Origin: an uncultured Bryobacterales bacterium
GTDB lineage: Bacteria > Acidobacteriota > Terriglobia > Bryobacterales > UBA6623
Direction of reading: 5' to 3'
NCBI GenBank assembly: GCA_958295955.1
Contig: OY282420.1
Location: forward strand, 4,359,063 to 4,423,062
Length of the DNA: 64,000 nucleotides
Part shown: piece after piece, positions 33,051-42,401 of the stretch
Position numbering within the stretch: position 1 is the first letter of the stretch
How the letters are laid out: the number at the start of each line of letters is the position of its first letter
The notes under the pieces: model-generated
What the model saw: the letters and a program-made list of their open reading frames with translations, nothing else
The model's database searches: none
Told to the model about the DNA's origin: nothing
Translations under genes and position numbers: made by a program

Positions 33051-34511
33051 ATGAACCTGCGAACGGTCTTGTCCTTACTGCCTTTGATGCTCGGCGTTCT
33101 CGCTTGCTCGCCGCCTGCGGTCGAGGAAACGCCCCGGCGCCCGAATTTCATCGTCCTCTTTGCCGACGATCAGGGTTACGGCGATCTCGGCGTTTTCGGC
33201 GCGAGGGATTTCAAGACGCCGCGCATCGATCGGATGGCCCGCGAGGGCATGATTTTCACTGATTTCTACGCCCAACCCGTCTGCGGCCCCTCGCGCACCG
33301 CGCTGCTGACCGGCAGCTATCCCATTCGGGTGGGCGAATACGGCAACGAGAAAAATAGCTTCCCCTATGTCCACGAAAAGGAGATTTTGCTGCCCAAGGT
33401 CTTGCAGCAGGCCGGCTACGCCACCGGCATGATCGGCAAGGTGGACATCACGCGGCGCCGGCGCGGCTTCAAGCCGGAACTGAACCCGGTGCGGCGCGGG
33501 TTCGACTTCTGGTTCGGCGTGGTCGGCGCCAATGACGACGGCAAAGTCCACTGGGTCCACCGCAACGAAGAAAAGATCGAAGAGTCGGCCGGCGTCGCCG
33601 ACCTGACCAGGCGCTATACGGACGAAGCTCTCGCCTTCATTCGCCGCAACAGAGACCGGCCTTTCTTTCTCTACGTCGCGCACACCATGGCGCACGTGGT
33701 GCTCGGCGTCACCGAGCCGTTCAAAGGACGCTCCGAACGCGGACTCTACGGCGACGTCATCGAAGAGCTCGATGCAAGCACGGGAGAGATCGTCGACCTG
33801 CTCGGGGAACTGGATCTTGACCGGAACACGATCGTGGTCTATACATCGGACAACGGGCCGTGGAGCAATCACTCGCTGCCCCAATACACCGCGGCGATAA
33901 CCGAGCACGCGGGATCGGCGGGGCCGCTGCGCGGCGCGAAGGGAACGACGTGGGAGGGCGGCATCCGCGTCCCGTGCGTGATGTGGGGACCCGGGTATAT
34001 CGCGGCCGGGGCGCGAACCGCGGAGATCGCATCGACGATGGACCTTTTGCCCACGTTCATCGCCATGGCCGGCGCCGAGCCGCCCGCCGACCGTACGCTG
34101 GACGGCCGCGACATTTCCGCGCTCATGCTGGGCGAGCCCGGCGCCGCAAGCCCGCACGAAGCGTTCTATTACTATCGGGAAACCCATCTGGACGCCGTGC
34201 GCAGCGGACCGTGGAAGCTCGTGTTCCCGCGTCCGGGACGCAACGAGTCCGAGTGGCTGCTCTCGCGCGGGGGCGCATTTCTGGGCGAGTTGCTCGAACC
34301 CGTCAAGGAACTCGAACTCTACAACCTCGAGACGGACATCGGCGAGCGCGACAACGTCGCGGCGCAGAATCCTGAAGTCGTCGAGCGCCTGACCGCGTTG
34401 GCGGACAAGGCGCGCGCGGAGCTCGGCGACTACGACCGCATCGGGAGCGGGGTGCGCTTTTTCGAGGACGGCCCGCGCTGGCCGCGCCGCCGGCAGTGGA
34501 TGAAGGAATAG
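33051..34511 (+). CDS. Formylglycine-dependent sulfatase, predicted lipoprotein
   Basis: This 486-residue protein has a signal with lipobox V-L-A-C19. Alkaline-phosphatase-superfamily sulfatase landmarks: NFIVLFADDQGYGDLG (metal-binding D39-D40), and the FGE target C78-G-P-S-R with TALLTGSYP after it, the C-x-P-S-R form modified by FGE. GMIGKVDI, FFLYVAHTMAH, VYTSDNGPWSNHSL and GAKGTTWEGGIRVPCVMWGPG complete the fold. It should cleave sulfate esters outside the cytoplasm, perhaps from sulfated polysaccharides; the exact substrate is not readable. It is divergent from DUF3604 copy 1 (169 bp gap), with the maturase just beyond. Confidence 0.92.
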   Translation: MNLRTVLSLLPLMLGVLACSPPAVEETPRRPNFIVLFADDQGYGDLGVFGARDFKTPRIDRMAREGMIFTDFYAQPVCGPSRTALLTGSYPIRVGEYGNEKNSFPYVHEKEILLPKVLQQAGYATGMIGKVDITRRRRGFKPELNPVRRGFDFWFGVVGANDDGKVHWVHRNEEKIEESAGVADLTRRYTDEALAFIRRNRDRPFFLYVAHTMAHVVLGVTEPFKGRSERGLYGDVIEELDASTGEIVDLLGELDLDRNTIVVYTSDNGPWSNHSLPQYTAAITEHAGSAGPLRGAKGTTWEGGIRVPCVMWGPGYIAAGARTAEIASTMDLLPTFIAMAGAEPPADRTLDGRDISALMLGEPGAASPHEAFYYYRETHLDAVRSGPWKLVFPRPGRNESEWLLSRGGAFLGELLEPVKELELYNLETDIGERDNVAAQNPEVVERLTALADKARAELGDYDRIGSGVRFFEDGPRWPRRRQWMKE

Positions 34512-34539
34512 CCGTTCCGGCCTCTGCGCGGCGATCCCC

Positions 34540-34574
34540 AAAAGAAAAACGGACCTGCCGGCAGGGGCAGGCCC
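34540..34574 (-). terminator. Intrinsic terminator, minus-strand oriented
   Basis: Read on the minus strand: arm GGGCCTGCC, 6-nt loop, arm GGCAGGTCC (9 bp with one G-U pair; 34574-34551), then GTTTTTCTTTT (34550-34540). On the plus strand the stem has a C-A mismatch and no T-run follows, so it acts only on minus-strand transcription, although both flanking genes are on plus. Confidence 0.65.
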
Positions 34575-34608
34575 ATTCTCGGGGAAGGGAAGTAAACCGC
34601 GGATGCGC

Positions 34609-34614
34609 TAAAAT
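34609..34614 (+). promoter_or_regulatory. -10-like hexamer TAAAAT for the Gfo/Idh gene
   Basis: TAAAAT lies 27 nt before ATG 34642, leaving room for the AAGGAGG Shine-Dalgarno at 34631-34637. This gene has a conventional leader. Confidence 0.45.
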
Positions 34615-34630
34615 CAGGCGGTAGCATTCC

Positions 34631-34637
34631 AAGGAGG
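34631..34637 (+). promoter_or_regulatory. Strong Shine-Dalgarno AAGGAGG for the Gfo/Idh gene
   Basis: AAGGAGG, 4 nt before ATG 34642, fixes the start. Confidence 0.7.
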
Positions 34638-34641
34638 TCTT

Positions 34642-35961
34642 ATGAACCGTCGCCGCTTTCTCTCCGCCACCGGCTCCACCGCCGCCGCGCTGACCGCCGC
34701 CGAGTATTCCCGCGTGCTGGGCGCAAACGAACGCCTGAACGTGGCCGTGATCGGAGTCAACGGCCGCGGCAAAGCCCACATCCGCGCAGCAACGGACAAT
34801 CCCAAGACAGAGGTCGCCGCGGTTGTCGATATCGACCAGGCGGTCGCCGAGAAGGCGGCGGCGCTGGCGGCCCAGCAGCAAGGCCGCAAGCCCAAGGAGT
34901 ACGGAGATCTCCGCGACATGCTGCAGGACAAGTCAATCGACATCGTTACCGTAGCGACGACGAACCACTGGCATGCGCTGGCAACTATCTGGGCGGTGCA
35001 AGCGGGCAAGGACGTTTACTGCGAAAAACCCGCCAGCCATAACATTTGGGAAGGCCGCAAGATGGTCGAGGCGGCGCGCAAATACAAGCGCATCGTTCAA
35101 ATCGGGCAGCAATCGCGCTCGACCCCGCACAAAATCGAAGCGGTCCGCCGGCTTCGCGAGGGCGCGATCGGCGAGCTCTACATGGCCAAGGGCCTTTGCT
35201 ACAAACGCCGCAAGTCGATCGGCGTCAGGAGCACGAGCGCCGTGCCCCCGGGAGTGGACTACGACATCTGGCTGGGGCCGGCGCAGCCGCACGAGTTCCG
35301 CGAAAACCGGTTTCACTACAAGTGGCACTGGCACTGGGCGTTCGGCAACGGCGATATCGGCAATCAAGGGATCCATCAAATGGATGTCATCCGCTGGGGA
35401 ATGGGCAAGGACTATCTGCCCGCGGAGGTCTTTTCCGCGGGCGGCCACTACGTTTATGACGATCAGCAGGAAACGCCCAATACGCAGCAGGCGCTCTTCC
35501 ACTACGGCGACAGTCAATTGGCCTTCGAGGTGCGCGGCCTGCACACCGGCGGCGAATGCGGCCTGCTCGAAAAAACGGGCAGCCGCGCAAACACGATCGG
35601 GACGCTTTTTTTCGGCAGCAACGGCTACATGGTCGTAGGCGGCAATGGCTACTGGACGTATCTGGGCGAAAAACGTTCGCCGGGCCCGTATAAGGAAAAG
35701 ACCGGCGGCGACGAAACCAAGCTGCACTTCGCCAATTTCCTGAAGGCAGTGCAGAGCCGACGCGTATCCGATCTCAACTGCGACGTGCTCGAAGGCCACC
35801 TCTCGGCCGCCCTTTGCCACATGGCGAACATCTCTTACCGCACCGGAGGACGCAGCTTGAAATTCGACGCCGCCAATGAGCGGTTCGTGGGCGACGCCGG
35901 CGCGAACGACCTGCTGAAGCGGGACTACCGCGAACCCTGGGTCGTCCCTCAAGAGGTATAG
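34642..35961 (+). CDS. Tat-exported Gfo/Idh/MocA-family oxidoreductase
   Basis: This 439-residue protein has a twin-arginine signal (NRRRFLSATGSTAAALTA). The Rossmann motif VAVIGVNGRGKAHI follows, then VTVATTNHWHALATIWAVQAGKDVYCEKP (the E-K-P catalytic lysine) and a C-terminal sheet domain with GNGDIGNQGIHQMDVIRWGMG. This is the secreted, NAD(P)-binding type common in planctomycetes and acidobacteria, thought to act on sugars with tightly bound cofactor as in glucose-fructose oxidoreductase. Substrate unknown. It stands alone between the sulfatase and ccmCD. Confidence 0.9.
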   Translation: MNRRRFLSATGSTAAALTAAEYSRVLGANERLNVAVIGVNGRGKAHIRAATDNPKTEVAAVVDIDQAVAEKAAALAAQQQGRKPKEYGDLRDMLQDKSIDIVTVATTNHWHALATIWAVQAGKDVYCEKPASHNIWEGRKMVEAARKYKRIVQIGQQSRSTPHKIEAVRRLREGAIGELYMAKGLCYKRRKSIGVRSTSAVPPGVDYDIWLGPAQPHEFRENRFHYKWHWHWAFGNGDIGNQGIHQMDVIRWGMGKDYLPAEVFSAGGHYVYDDQQETPNTQQALFHYGDSQLAFEVRGLHTGGECGLLEKTGSRANTIGTLFFGSNGYMVVGGNGYWTYLGEKRSPGPYKEKTGGDETKLHFANFLKAVQSRRVSDLNCDVLEGHLSAALCHMANISYRTGGRSLKFDAANERFVGDAGANDLLKRDYREPWVVPQEV

Positions 35962-36024
35962 GGCTTTGCCCTTCGGGCCGCAAGCAAGCCGGAACGGGCG
36001 GATGCGGCGCCGGCGGCAGAGTCT

Positions 36025-36195
36025 CTAATCTTCCGACTTGTTGTGCTCCCGCAGCAGGCTGCGGATATCCTCGAGCTCGCTGCGCAATTTCCTTTCGCGG
36101 CCTGAAAGCGACCAGACATACCCGATGTGCAGCGCCCAAGCGACGCTGAACGCCGCCCAAAGCCATTTCAGATTCTTGAGGACTTCGATTTCCAT
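36025..36195 (-). CDS. ccmD: Small CcmD-like membrane protein
   Basis: This 56-residue protein has one N-terminal transmembrane segment (LWAAFSVAWALHIGYVWSL) followed by a charged helix (RERKLRSELEDIRSLL). It begins 11 bp after ccmC. This is the typical CcmD layout; CcmD helps release holo-CcmE from the CcmABC complex. Sequence conservation in CcmD is weak, so the call rests on size, topology and position. Confidence 0.75.
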   Translation of the reverse strand: MEIEVLKNLKWLWAAFSVAWALHIGYVWSLSGRERKLRSELEDIRSLLREHNKSED

Positions 36196-36206
36196 CGTCT
36201 CTCCCG

Positions 36207-36887
36207 TCAGGTCAGGGCGTGGGCTTCCCGCCGCAGCGCGTCGGTCTCGCGGCGCAGCGCTTCGAGTCCCCGCCGCATCCGCACCAGACACCAGAAAAGC
36301 ATCGCGAGCGCGAACATCGTAAAGTACAGCACGAACGCCATGCGCGGATCCAGCGACCCTTCGCCGCCCAACACCGGCGCCGGATGCTGCGTCCGCCACC
36401 AGCGGTTGGCCATGTAAACGATGGGCACATCGACCATCCCGAATATCGAAACGACCGCGCAAACCACGGCGCGCTGGCCCGGCTCGGAAATCGATTCCCT
36501 CAGGATCAAATAGGCGATATAGATCAAAGCCAGGATCAGCATCGACGTCAGGCGGTGGTCCCACGCCCAATAGACTCCCCAAATCGGCTTTGCCCACAGA
36601 CAGCCGGTGACCAGATTGACTACGGCGAAGACGAGACCGACTTCGTTGGCGGCGACCGACAGATCGTCCAGGCTGTTGCAGCGGTTATTGAGGAAGCGGA
36701 TTGCAGCGATTCCGCCGATAAAGAACCCCAGGAACGACACCGCCGCGGAGGCGACGTGAAAGTAGAAAATCCGCTGCACGATGCCCATCGTGGCTTCGGT
36801 GGGAACCCATACGAAAATCAGGTAAACCGCCGTTAAGACGCTGATTCCGGTAACCGCGGCCAGTGCTTTGGGGACGCTTTCACGCAT
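36207..36887 (-). CDS. ccmC: Haem export/handling protein CcmC (cytochrome c biogenesis system I)
   Basis: This 226-residue protein has six hydrophobic segments. The tryptophan-rich periplasmic motif is W103-G-V-Y-W-A-W-D110, flanked by the two expected haem-ligand histidines H44 (YFHVASA) and H168 (RTQHPAP). CcmC passes haem to CcmE for attachment to c-type cytochromes such as the one at 4.5 kb. The C-terminal tail (RGLEALRRETDALRREAH) is a cytoplasmic charged helix. ccmABEFGH are not in the window. Confidence 0.92.
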   Translation of the reverse strand: MRESVPKALAAVTGISVLTAVYLIFVWVPTEATMGIVQRIFYFHVASAAVSFLGFFIGGIAAIRFLNNRCNSLDDLSVAANEVGLVFAVVNLVTGCLWAKPIWGVYWAWDHRLTSMLILALIYIAYLILRESISEPGQRAVVCAVVSIFGMVDVPIVYMANRWWRTQHPAPVLGGEGSLDPRMAFVLYFTMFALAMLFWCLVRMRRGLEALRRETDALRREAHALT

Positions 36888-36930
36888 TGCCGGCTCGAAA
36901 CCCTATTGTACTCCGCCGTCCGCCGGACCG

Positions 36931-38175
36931 TTAAGAGCCTTCGATTGCCTGCTTCGGCAGATGCATCACGAACATTTGCCGGGTTCCGTCGGCGGCAAAC
37001 GCCGGCGCATAAATTTTGGTCCCGTCGGGCGACCAGCAGGGGCCGGGGTCTTGGCGCAGATCGCCGTGCGCCCGGCCGCCTCTGGAGAACGGCGGCGATG
37101 TCAGATGGAAGCCGTCCGCGAGGCGGTAGATCACGTAGCGGTTGCGCTCTTCGTCCCCCCAGCCATTGACCAGCCACTCGCCGTTCGGGGAAAGGGCGAT
37201 GTCTCCCTCGGGATTGGGAATGATTTCGGGCGAGCCGATCGTATCGACGACTTCCTGCCGCGCCGTGTCGTAGATGACTTGGCGGCTGCGGTCGATGGAG
37301 CCGATAAGCAGGCGCCCTGCGCCCCATTCGGGGTGGCCGCCGACATGGAGCGGGTGATAGGTCAAGTTGCCGCCGTCGGGATCGACCGTAAAGGGGGCGT
37401 TGATCCGTTCCCGGCGGTTGCCGAAGTTGCCGCGGGCGAAGAAGTAGATGCGGTCGTCGTCGCGGTTCCAAAGAGTGTGATTGATGAACAGCGCCGTGTC
37501 GTCAACGCCGGGATGGGTTGCGCGCAAAGCGCCGGCGAGCTGCGCGAACGACACGATGAGTTCCTTCTCGCCCGAAGCGGCATGCACGCGGAAAACGCCG
37601 TCGTTCTCGGGATGCAGGACATCGACGGTCCAATCCCAGGCGTCTTTGTAGCCGGTCACCGGCCTGAGACGCGCCATGCGGGCATAGTTGATGCCCAGAA
37701 ACCAGCCGCCGTTTTGCGCGACGCCGCTGTTGCCGAAAGGCGTATCTTCATAGCGGAACTCCCTGACGCGCTTGCCTTGAGCGACATCGTAGAGAACCGT
37801 GAACACCTTGCCGCTCTCGGGGTCGCGGTCGTTGAAGAAAAGTTGCGTGTCGGGGCGCTCGGGGTTCCAGTACAGCATCGCGCCCTGCTGCGGGTTCCAG
37901 CCCTGAGTCTTGTCGACCGCTTCCAGGGAATAGCCGTTCGCAGTGTCGATCAGGACAATGTCGGCGGCTTCTCCGGGCCCCGGCATGTGGTCGTCGAAGC
38001 TGCTGCGCAGCGCCGCCATGTAGCGGCCGCTGCCGTTCCACGGAGTGTTGCCGACGTGGCCGATGTAGCCGTAGAAGTGGTGGGAATCAGGCCCGAAAGT
38101 AATCTGCTCGATGCGCAACTCGGGCTCCGCGCCGGAGCAGGAAACCAGGAGCAGCGCTACTGCGAGTTGCCGCAT
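36931..38175 (-). CDS. Exported beta-propeller lipoprotein of unknown function
   Basis: This 414-residue protein is read from ATG 38175 (MRQLAVALLLVSCSGAEPE) with lipobox LVSC at 10-13. The open frame continues upstream to 38292 but that part is the antisense of tRNA-Leu and is rejected. Repeating units such as GSGRYMAAL, GAMLYWNPERPDTQLFFND, DIALSPNGEWLVNGW and PCWSPDGTKIYAPAF indicate a TolB/WD40-like propeller. The layout reminds me of oligogalacturonate-lyase-like propellers, but I see no diagnostic catalytic set. Function not assigned. Confidence 0.75.
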   Translation of the reverse strand: MRQLAVALLLVSCSGAEPELRIEQITFGPDSHHFYGYIGHVGNTPWNGSGRYMAALRSSFDDHMPGPGEAADIVLIDTANGYSLEAVDKTQGWNPQQGAMLYWNPERPDTQLFFNDRDPESGKVFTVLYDVAQGKRVREFRYEDTPFGNSGVAQNGGWFLGINYARMARLRPVTGYKDAWDWTVDVLHPENDGVFRVHAASGEKELIVSFAQLAGALRATHPGVDDTALFINHTLWNRDDDRIYFFARGNFGNRRERINAPFTVDPDGGNLTYHPLHVGGHPEWGAGRLLIGSIDRSRQVIYDTARQEVVDTIGSPEIIPNPEGDIALSPNGEWLVNGWGDEERNRYVIYRLADGFHLTSPPFSRGGRAHGDLRQDPGPCWSPDGTKIYAPAFAADGTRQMFVMHLPKQAIEGS

Positions 38176-38211
38176 CTTTTCGCTTGAGAATAGCAGGGCC
38201 GAGTCTTGCAG

Positions 38212-38298
38212 TGGTGCCCGGGGTGGGACTCGAACCCACACGTCCTTGCGGACAACGGATTTTAAGTCCGTTGCGTCTGCCGATTTCGCCACCCGGGC
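38212..38298 (-). tRNA. tRNA-Leu (anticodon TAA), CCA encoded
   Basis: 87 nt on the minus strand. The acceptor stem pairs GCCCGGG with CCCGGGC, discriminator A and genomic CCA follow. The anticodon stem GCGGA-like CGGA/TCCG surrounds loop CTTAAAA with anticodon TAA. A long variable arm (GTCC-GCAA-GGAC) marks a class II tRNA, and GGTTCGAGTCC is the T arm. Confidence 0.96.
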
Positions 38299-38331
38299 GC
38301 GTTCGGGCTCGGCGGCTTGCGTCTGCTCGAA

Positions 38332-38337
38332 ATTCTA
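38332..38337 (-). promoter_or_regulatory. -10-like hexamer TAGAAT for tRNA-Leu
   Basis: TAGAAT, 33 nt upstream of the tRNA 5' end on the minus strand. Confidence 0.4.
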
Positions 38338-38352
38338 ACAAGCGGGCCGCGC

Positions 38353-38967
38353 TTAATGCTCGGGCGCAGCGCCCCAGATCTGTTCGAGGCGGGCGTCGCG
38401 CCCGCAATTCCAGCGATAGACTTTGTAGCGAAGCGGGTTCTTCTTGTAATAGTCCTGATGGTAATCCTCGGCGGGATAGAACTCCGCCGCGGGCACGATC
38501 TCGGTGGCGATCAGGCTGCCCTGCTTGCCGCCGGCCTCAAGTTGCGCTACAAGCTTTGACTTGGACTCCTCGGCAAGCCGGCGCTGCTCGTCGTTCAGCG
38601 CAAAAATTGCGGAAGTGTATTGCGGCCCCTTGTCGCAGAATTGGCCGCGCCGGTCGTAAGGGTCGATGTTGCGCCAGAATACCTCCAGCAGTTGGGCATA
38701 GCCGATCCGCGCCGGGTCGTACTCGATTGCGACGACTTCGCGGTGGCCGGTTCGGCCGGTGGACGTTTTGGTGTACGTGGCGTCTTCTTTCGCGCCGCCC
38801 GCGTAGCCCGACGTGGTGGCCAGCACGCCGTCGAGCTTGTCGAACGGCGGCTCCATGCACCAGAAGCACCCGCCGGCGAACAGCGCCGTTTGCTGCTCGG
38901 CCGCGGCGCCGGCGGCGCTTACCGCGAGCAGCACAAAGAAAGCTCCGAGAACCCGGCATCCACGCAT
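38353..38967 (-). CDS. msrA: Peptide methionine sulfoxide reductase MsrA, exported form
   Basis: This 204-residue protein is read from ATG 38967, with GGAGA as ribosome-binding site. A signal peptide (FFVLLAVSAAGAAAEQQ) precedes the catalytic GCFWC (C34, resolving-type C37) and the MsrA body: SGYAGGA, TGHREVVAIEYDP, FWRNIDPYDRRGQFCDKGPQY, YHQDYYKKNP. It reduces the S-epimer of methionine sulfoxide, here in the periplasm. It lies 29 bp after msrB on the same strand, so both epimers are handled by one operon. Confidence 0.94.
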   Translation of the reverse strand: MRGCRVLGAFFVLLAVSAAGAAAEQQTALFAGGCFWCMEPPFDKLDGVLATTSGYAGGAKEDATYTKTSTGRTGHREVVAIEYDPARIGYAQLLEVFWRNIDPYDRRGQFCDKGPQYTSAIFALNDEQRRLAEESKSKLVAQLEAGGKQGSLIATEIVPAAEFYPAEDYHQDYYKKNPLRYKVYRWNCGRDARLEQIWGAAPEH

Positions 38968-38996
38968 CGCTCGATCTCCATTTCCGCTTCCGGGCG

Positions 38997-39497
38997 TTAA
39001 TCCCGGTCGCCGGCCGGCACGAACTTCATGGCCGCTCCGTTCATGCAATAGCGCAGCCCGGTCGGCTGCGGGCCGTCTTCGAAAACATGACCGAGATGCC
39101 CGCCGCAGCGCCGGCAGTGAACCTCGGTGCGGGTCATGAAAAATGAGCGGTCGACCGATGTGCCGACGGCGTCGTCGAGCGGTTGCCGGAAGCTCGGCCA
39201 GCCGGTGCCGCTCTCGTACTTCGTTTCCGCGGAAAAGAGCGGCAGGCCGCAGCCGGCGCAGACAAACGTACCGGGGCGCTTTTCGCCGTTGAGCGGACTC
39301 GTCCCCGCGCGTTCGGTGCCGTGCTTGCGCAGTATGGAGTACTGTTCCGGCGTGAGCATCCGGCGCCATTCTTCATCTGTTTTCGTCACTTCGAATTTCC
39401 CCGTCCGTTCCGCCCTCGCGAGAGCAAAAGAAACCGCTCCGGCGGCTGCCGCGCGCAGGCCGCAGGCCGCGGTGAATCGCCGTCTGCTCATCTCCAT
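38997..39497 (-). CDS. msrB: Peptide methionine sulfoxide reductase MsrB, Tat-exported form
   Basis: This 166-residue protein is read from ATG 39497, which has GGGGAGGT 6 nt upstream; a longer frame to 39533 lacks such a site. The N-terminus [24 protein letters not shown] is a twin-arginine signal. MsrB features: CAGC and CRRC zinc pairs, [20 protein letters not shown] and the catalytic [11 protein letters not shown]. It reduces methionine-R-sulfoxide outside the cytoplasm. The Tat route fits a zinc-bound, pre-folded domain. Confidence 0.93.
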   Translation of the reverse strand: MEMSRRRFTAACGLRAAAAGAVSFALARAERTGKFEVTKTDEEWRRMLTPEQYSILRKHGTERAGTSPLNGEKRPGTFVCAGCGLPLFSAETKYESGTGWPSFRQPLDDAVGTSVDRSFFMTRTEVHCRRCGGHLGHVFEDGPQPTGLRYCMNGAAMKFVPAGDRD

Positions 39498-39626
39498 GCT
39501 CACACCTCCCCTCGGTCCGTTTCCATTGACCATGATACGCTTCCCGCCGTCGGTCGGTTACAATGGCGGCTCGCGTAAGGAAGGGCAGGGAACGGCCGCA
39601 GCTTCCCGCTGCTTGCCGCCTCGTGC

Positions 39627-39632
39627 TAGAAT
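39627..39632 (+). promoter_or_regulatory. -10-like hexamer TAGAAT for tRNA-Ala
   Basis: TAGAAT, 19 nt upstream of the tRNA-Ala 5' end. Confidence 0.45.
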
Positions 39633-39651
39633 GAAGGCGTCTCGTCCCCGT

Positions 39652-39727
39652 GGGCCTGTGGCGCAGTTGGGAGCGCGCCTCCATGGCATGGAGGAGGTCG
39701 AGGGTTCGAATCCCTCCAGGTCCACCA
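39652..39727 (+). tRNA. tRNA-Ala (anticodon GGC), CCA encoded
   Basis: 76 nt. Acceptor GGGCCTG pairs with CAGGTCC and contains the G3-U70 wobble that defines alanine tRNAs. Anticodon stem CCTCC/GGAGG with loop ATGGCAT (anticodon GGC), T arm GGGTTCGAATCCC, discriminator A and genomic CCA. Confidence 0.97.
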
Positions 39728-39759
39728 ATCCGTCCCGCGCGGGCCGATTGAAACCGCGG

Positions 39760-41151
<1,392 letters not shown>

Positions 41152-41188
41152 GATTTTCAGGTTATCAGCATCCGGCCCGGCGGACGCT

Positions 41189-42400
41189 TTAACGCTTGAG
41201 CGCGACCGTCTCGCCGCCGCTGAGAATCGACTCCCGCGCCGCTTCGCAGACCGCTTCGTTGAAGCGGCTGTTTGCGGGGGTGGCCATGATGCCGCGGCCG
41301 TCGATTGCGGCGAGCAGCCGCCGCCTCTCGGCCGGGCTTGCGGCTTCGCGCTCGACCCGCAGCGCCTCGCCGACGATATGCTCGACCGAGCGGACGCCGT
41401 AGCCCGTCGGCGTCAGCCCCGGCCCGCCGAGATCCTGGTAGAGGAAGTAGTCCGGACTCGGCTCGCTGTAGCGCGTCCCGCCGGGGCCTGCCGGGGTTTC
41501 GGTATGGCTGTAGGCCACGCCCCGGTACTGATCGGAATGATCGAGCAACGCTCCGTTGCCGTTGCCCGCAAAATAGAGCGTCATGCCCTGGGTGTTCGGC
41601 CCCGGAGCGGCATCGGGAAAGCTGAGCGAGTTCTGCACGTTCAGACAGGCGCCGTTTTCCCAAATCACGCGGGCGTCGCTCCAGAGATAGCCCTTCTCCC
41701 CGTTCGGCAACTCGTCCTCTATGCCGTACACTGACACCGCGGCGGGAAGAAGCCCGGTAATGAAATGCACCAGATCGACGTAATGGCAGCCGATGTAAAC
41801 AAACGAATCCGTCCGCTCGGTCGTGAACCAGTTCTGAAAGTTCGAGTGGCGGTAATGCCATTTCTCCATCAACCGCGCGGAGCCCAGCTTGAATTCGCCG
41901 AACAAGCCGCGGCGGTAGCGGTCGCGCGCCATCAGGCTTCGCGGATCGAAGCGCTTGTGATACTCGACGCCCACGAGCAGTCCGCGCTTGCGGGATTCCT
42001 CCTCGATGGCGATGGACTGCGCGACCTCGAGCGTCAGCGGCTTGACGCAGCAGACGTGCTGCTCGTTGCGCAGCGCCTCCATCACAACCGGATAGTGCAG
42101 GTGATCGGGAACCGCCGCGACGACTACGCTGCGCGGCGGCATCGACGCCAGAGCGGCCTTGTACAACTCCGGGTACGATGCCTCGGGGTCGGCCGACTCG
42201 TCCGGCAGCGCGGCGAACGACTGCCCCGGGAACGCGCGCCGCAAAGCCGGCGCCGCGGCCAACGCCGCGACCGACCGGCGGCTGCGCGCGCAAACCGTAA
42301 TCTCTCCGATCCGCCCCTCGCGCTGCATCTGCAACAGCGCGGGCAGTATCTGGTCGTGGGCGATCATGCCCGCGCCAATCAGCAGGACCGGGGCGCTCAC
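41189..42400 (-). CDS. Gfo/Idh/MocA-family oxidoreductase, cytoplasmic
   Basis: This 403-residue protein is read from GTG 42400; sequence upstream of it in frame is the antisense of the neighbouring gene. The Rossmann motif VLLIGAGMIAHDQILPAL starts at residue 5. VVVAAVPDHLHYPVVMEAL and VCCVKPL give the KP lysine. KRFDPR and HYVDLVHFITGLLP belong to the substrate domain. No export signal is present, unlike the family member at 34.6 kb. Its start is 1 nt from the stop of the upstream secreted protein, so the two are coupled. Substrate is probably a sugar or inositol derivative. Confidence 0.87.
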   Translation of the reverse strand: MSAPVLLIGAGMIAHDQILPALLQMQREGRIGEITVCARSRRSVAALAAAPALRRAFPGQSFAALPDESADPEASYPELYKAALASMPPRSVVVAAVPDHLHYPVVMEALRNEQHVCCVKPLTLEVAQSIAIEEESRKRGLLVGVEYHKRFDPRSLMARDRYRRGLFGEFKLGSARLMEKWHYRHSNFQNWFTTERTDSFVYIGCHYVDLVHFITGLLPAAVSVYGIEDELPNGEKGYLWSDARVIWENGACLNVQNSLSFPDAAPGPNTQGMTLYFAGNGNGALLDHSDQYRGVAYSHTETPAGPGGTRYSEPSPDYFLYQDLGGPGLTPTGYGVRSVEHIVGEALRVEREAASPAERRRLLAAIDGRGIMATPANSRFNEAVCEAARESILSGGETVALKR

Positions 42401-42401
42401 G

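Noticed and set aside
38176..38292. N-terminal extension of the propeller lipoprotein frame up to 38292
   Set aside because: These codons are the tRNA-Leu gene itself; a lipoprotein signal begins at ATG 38175.
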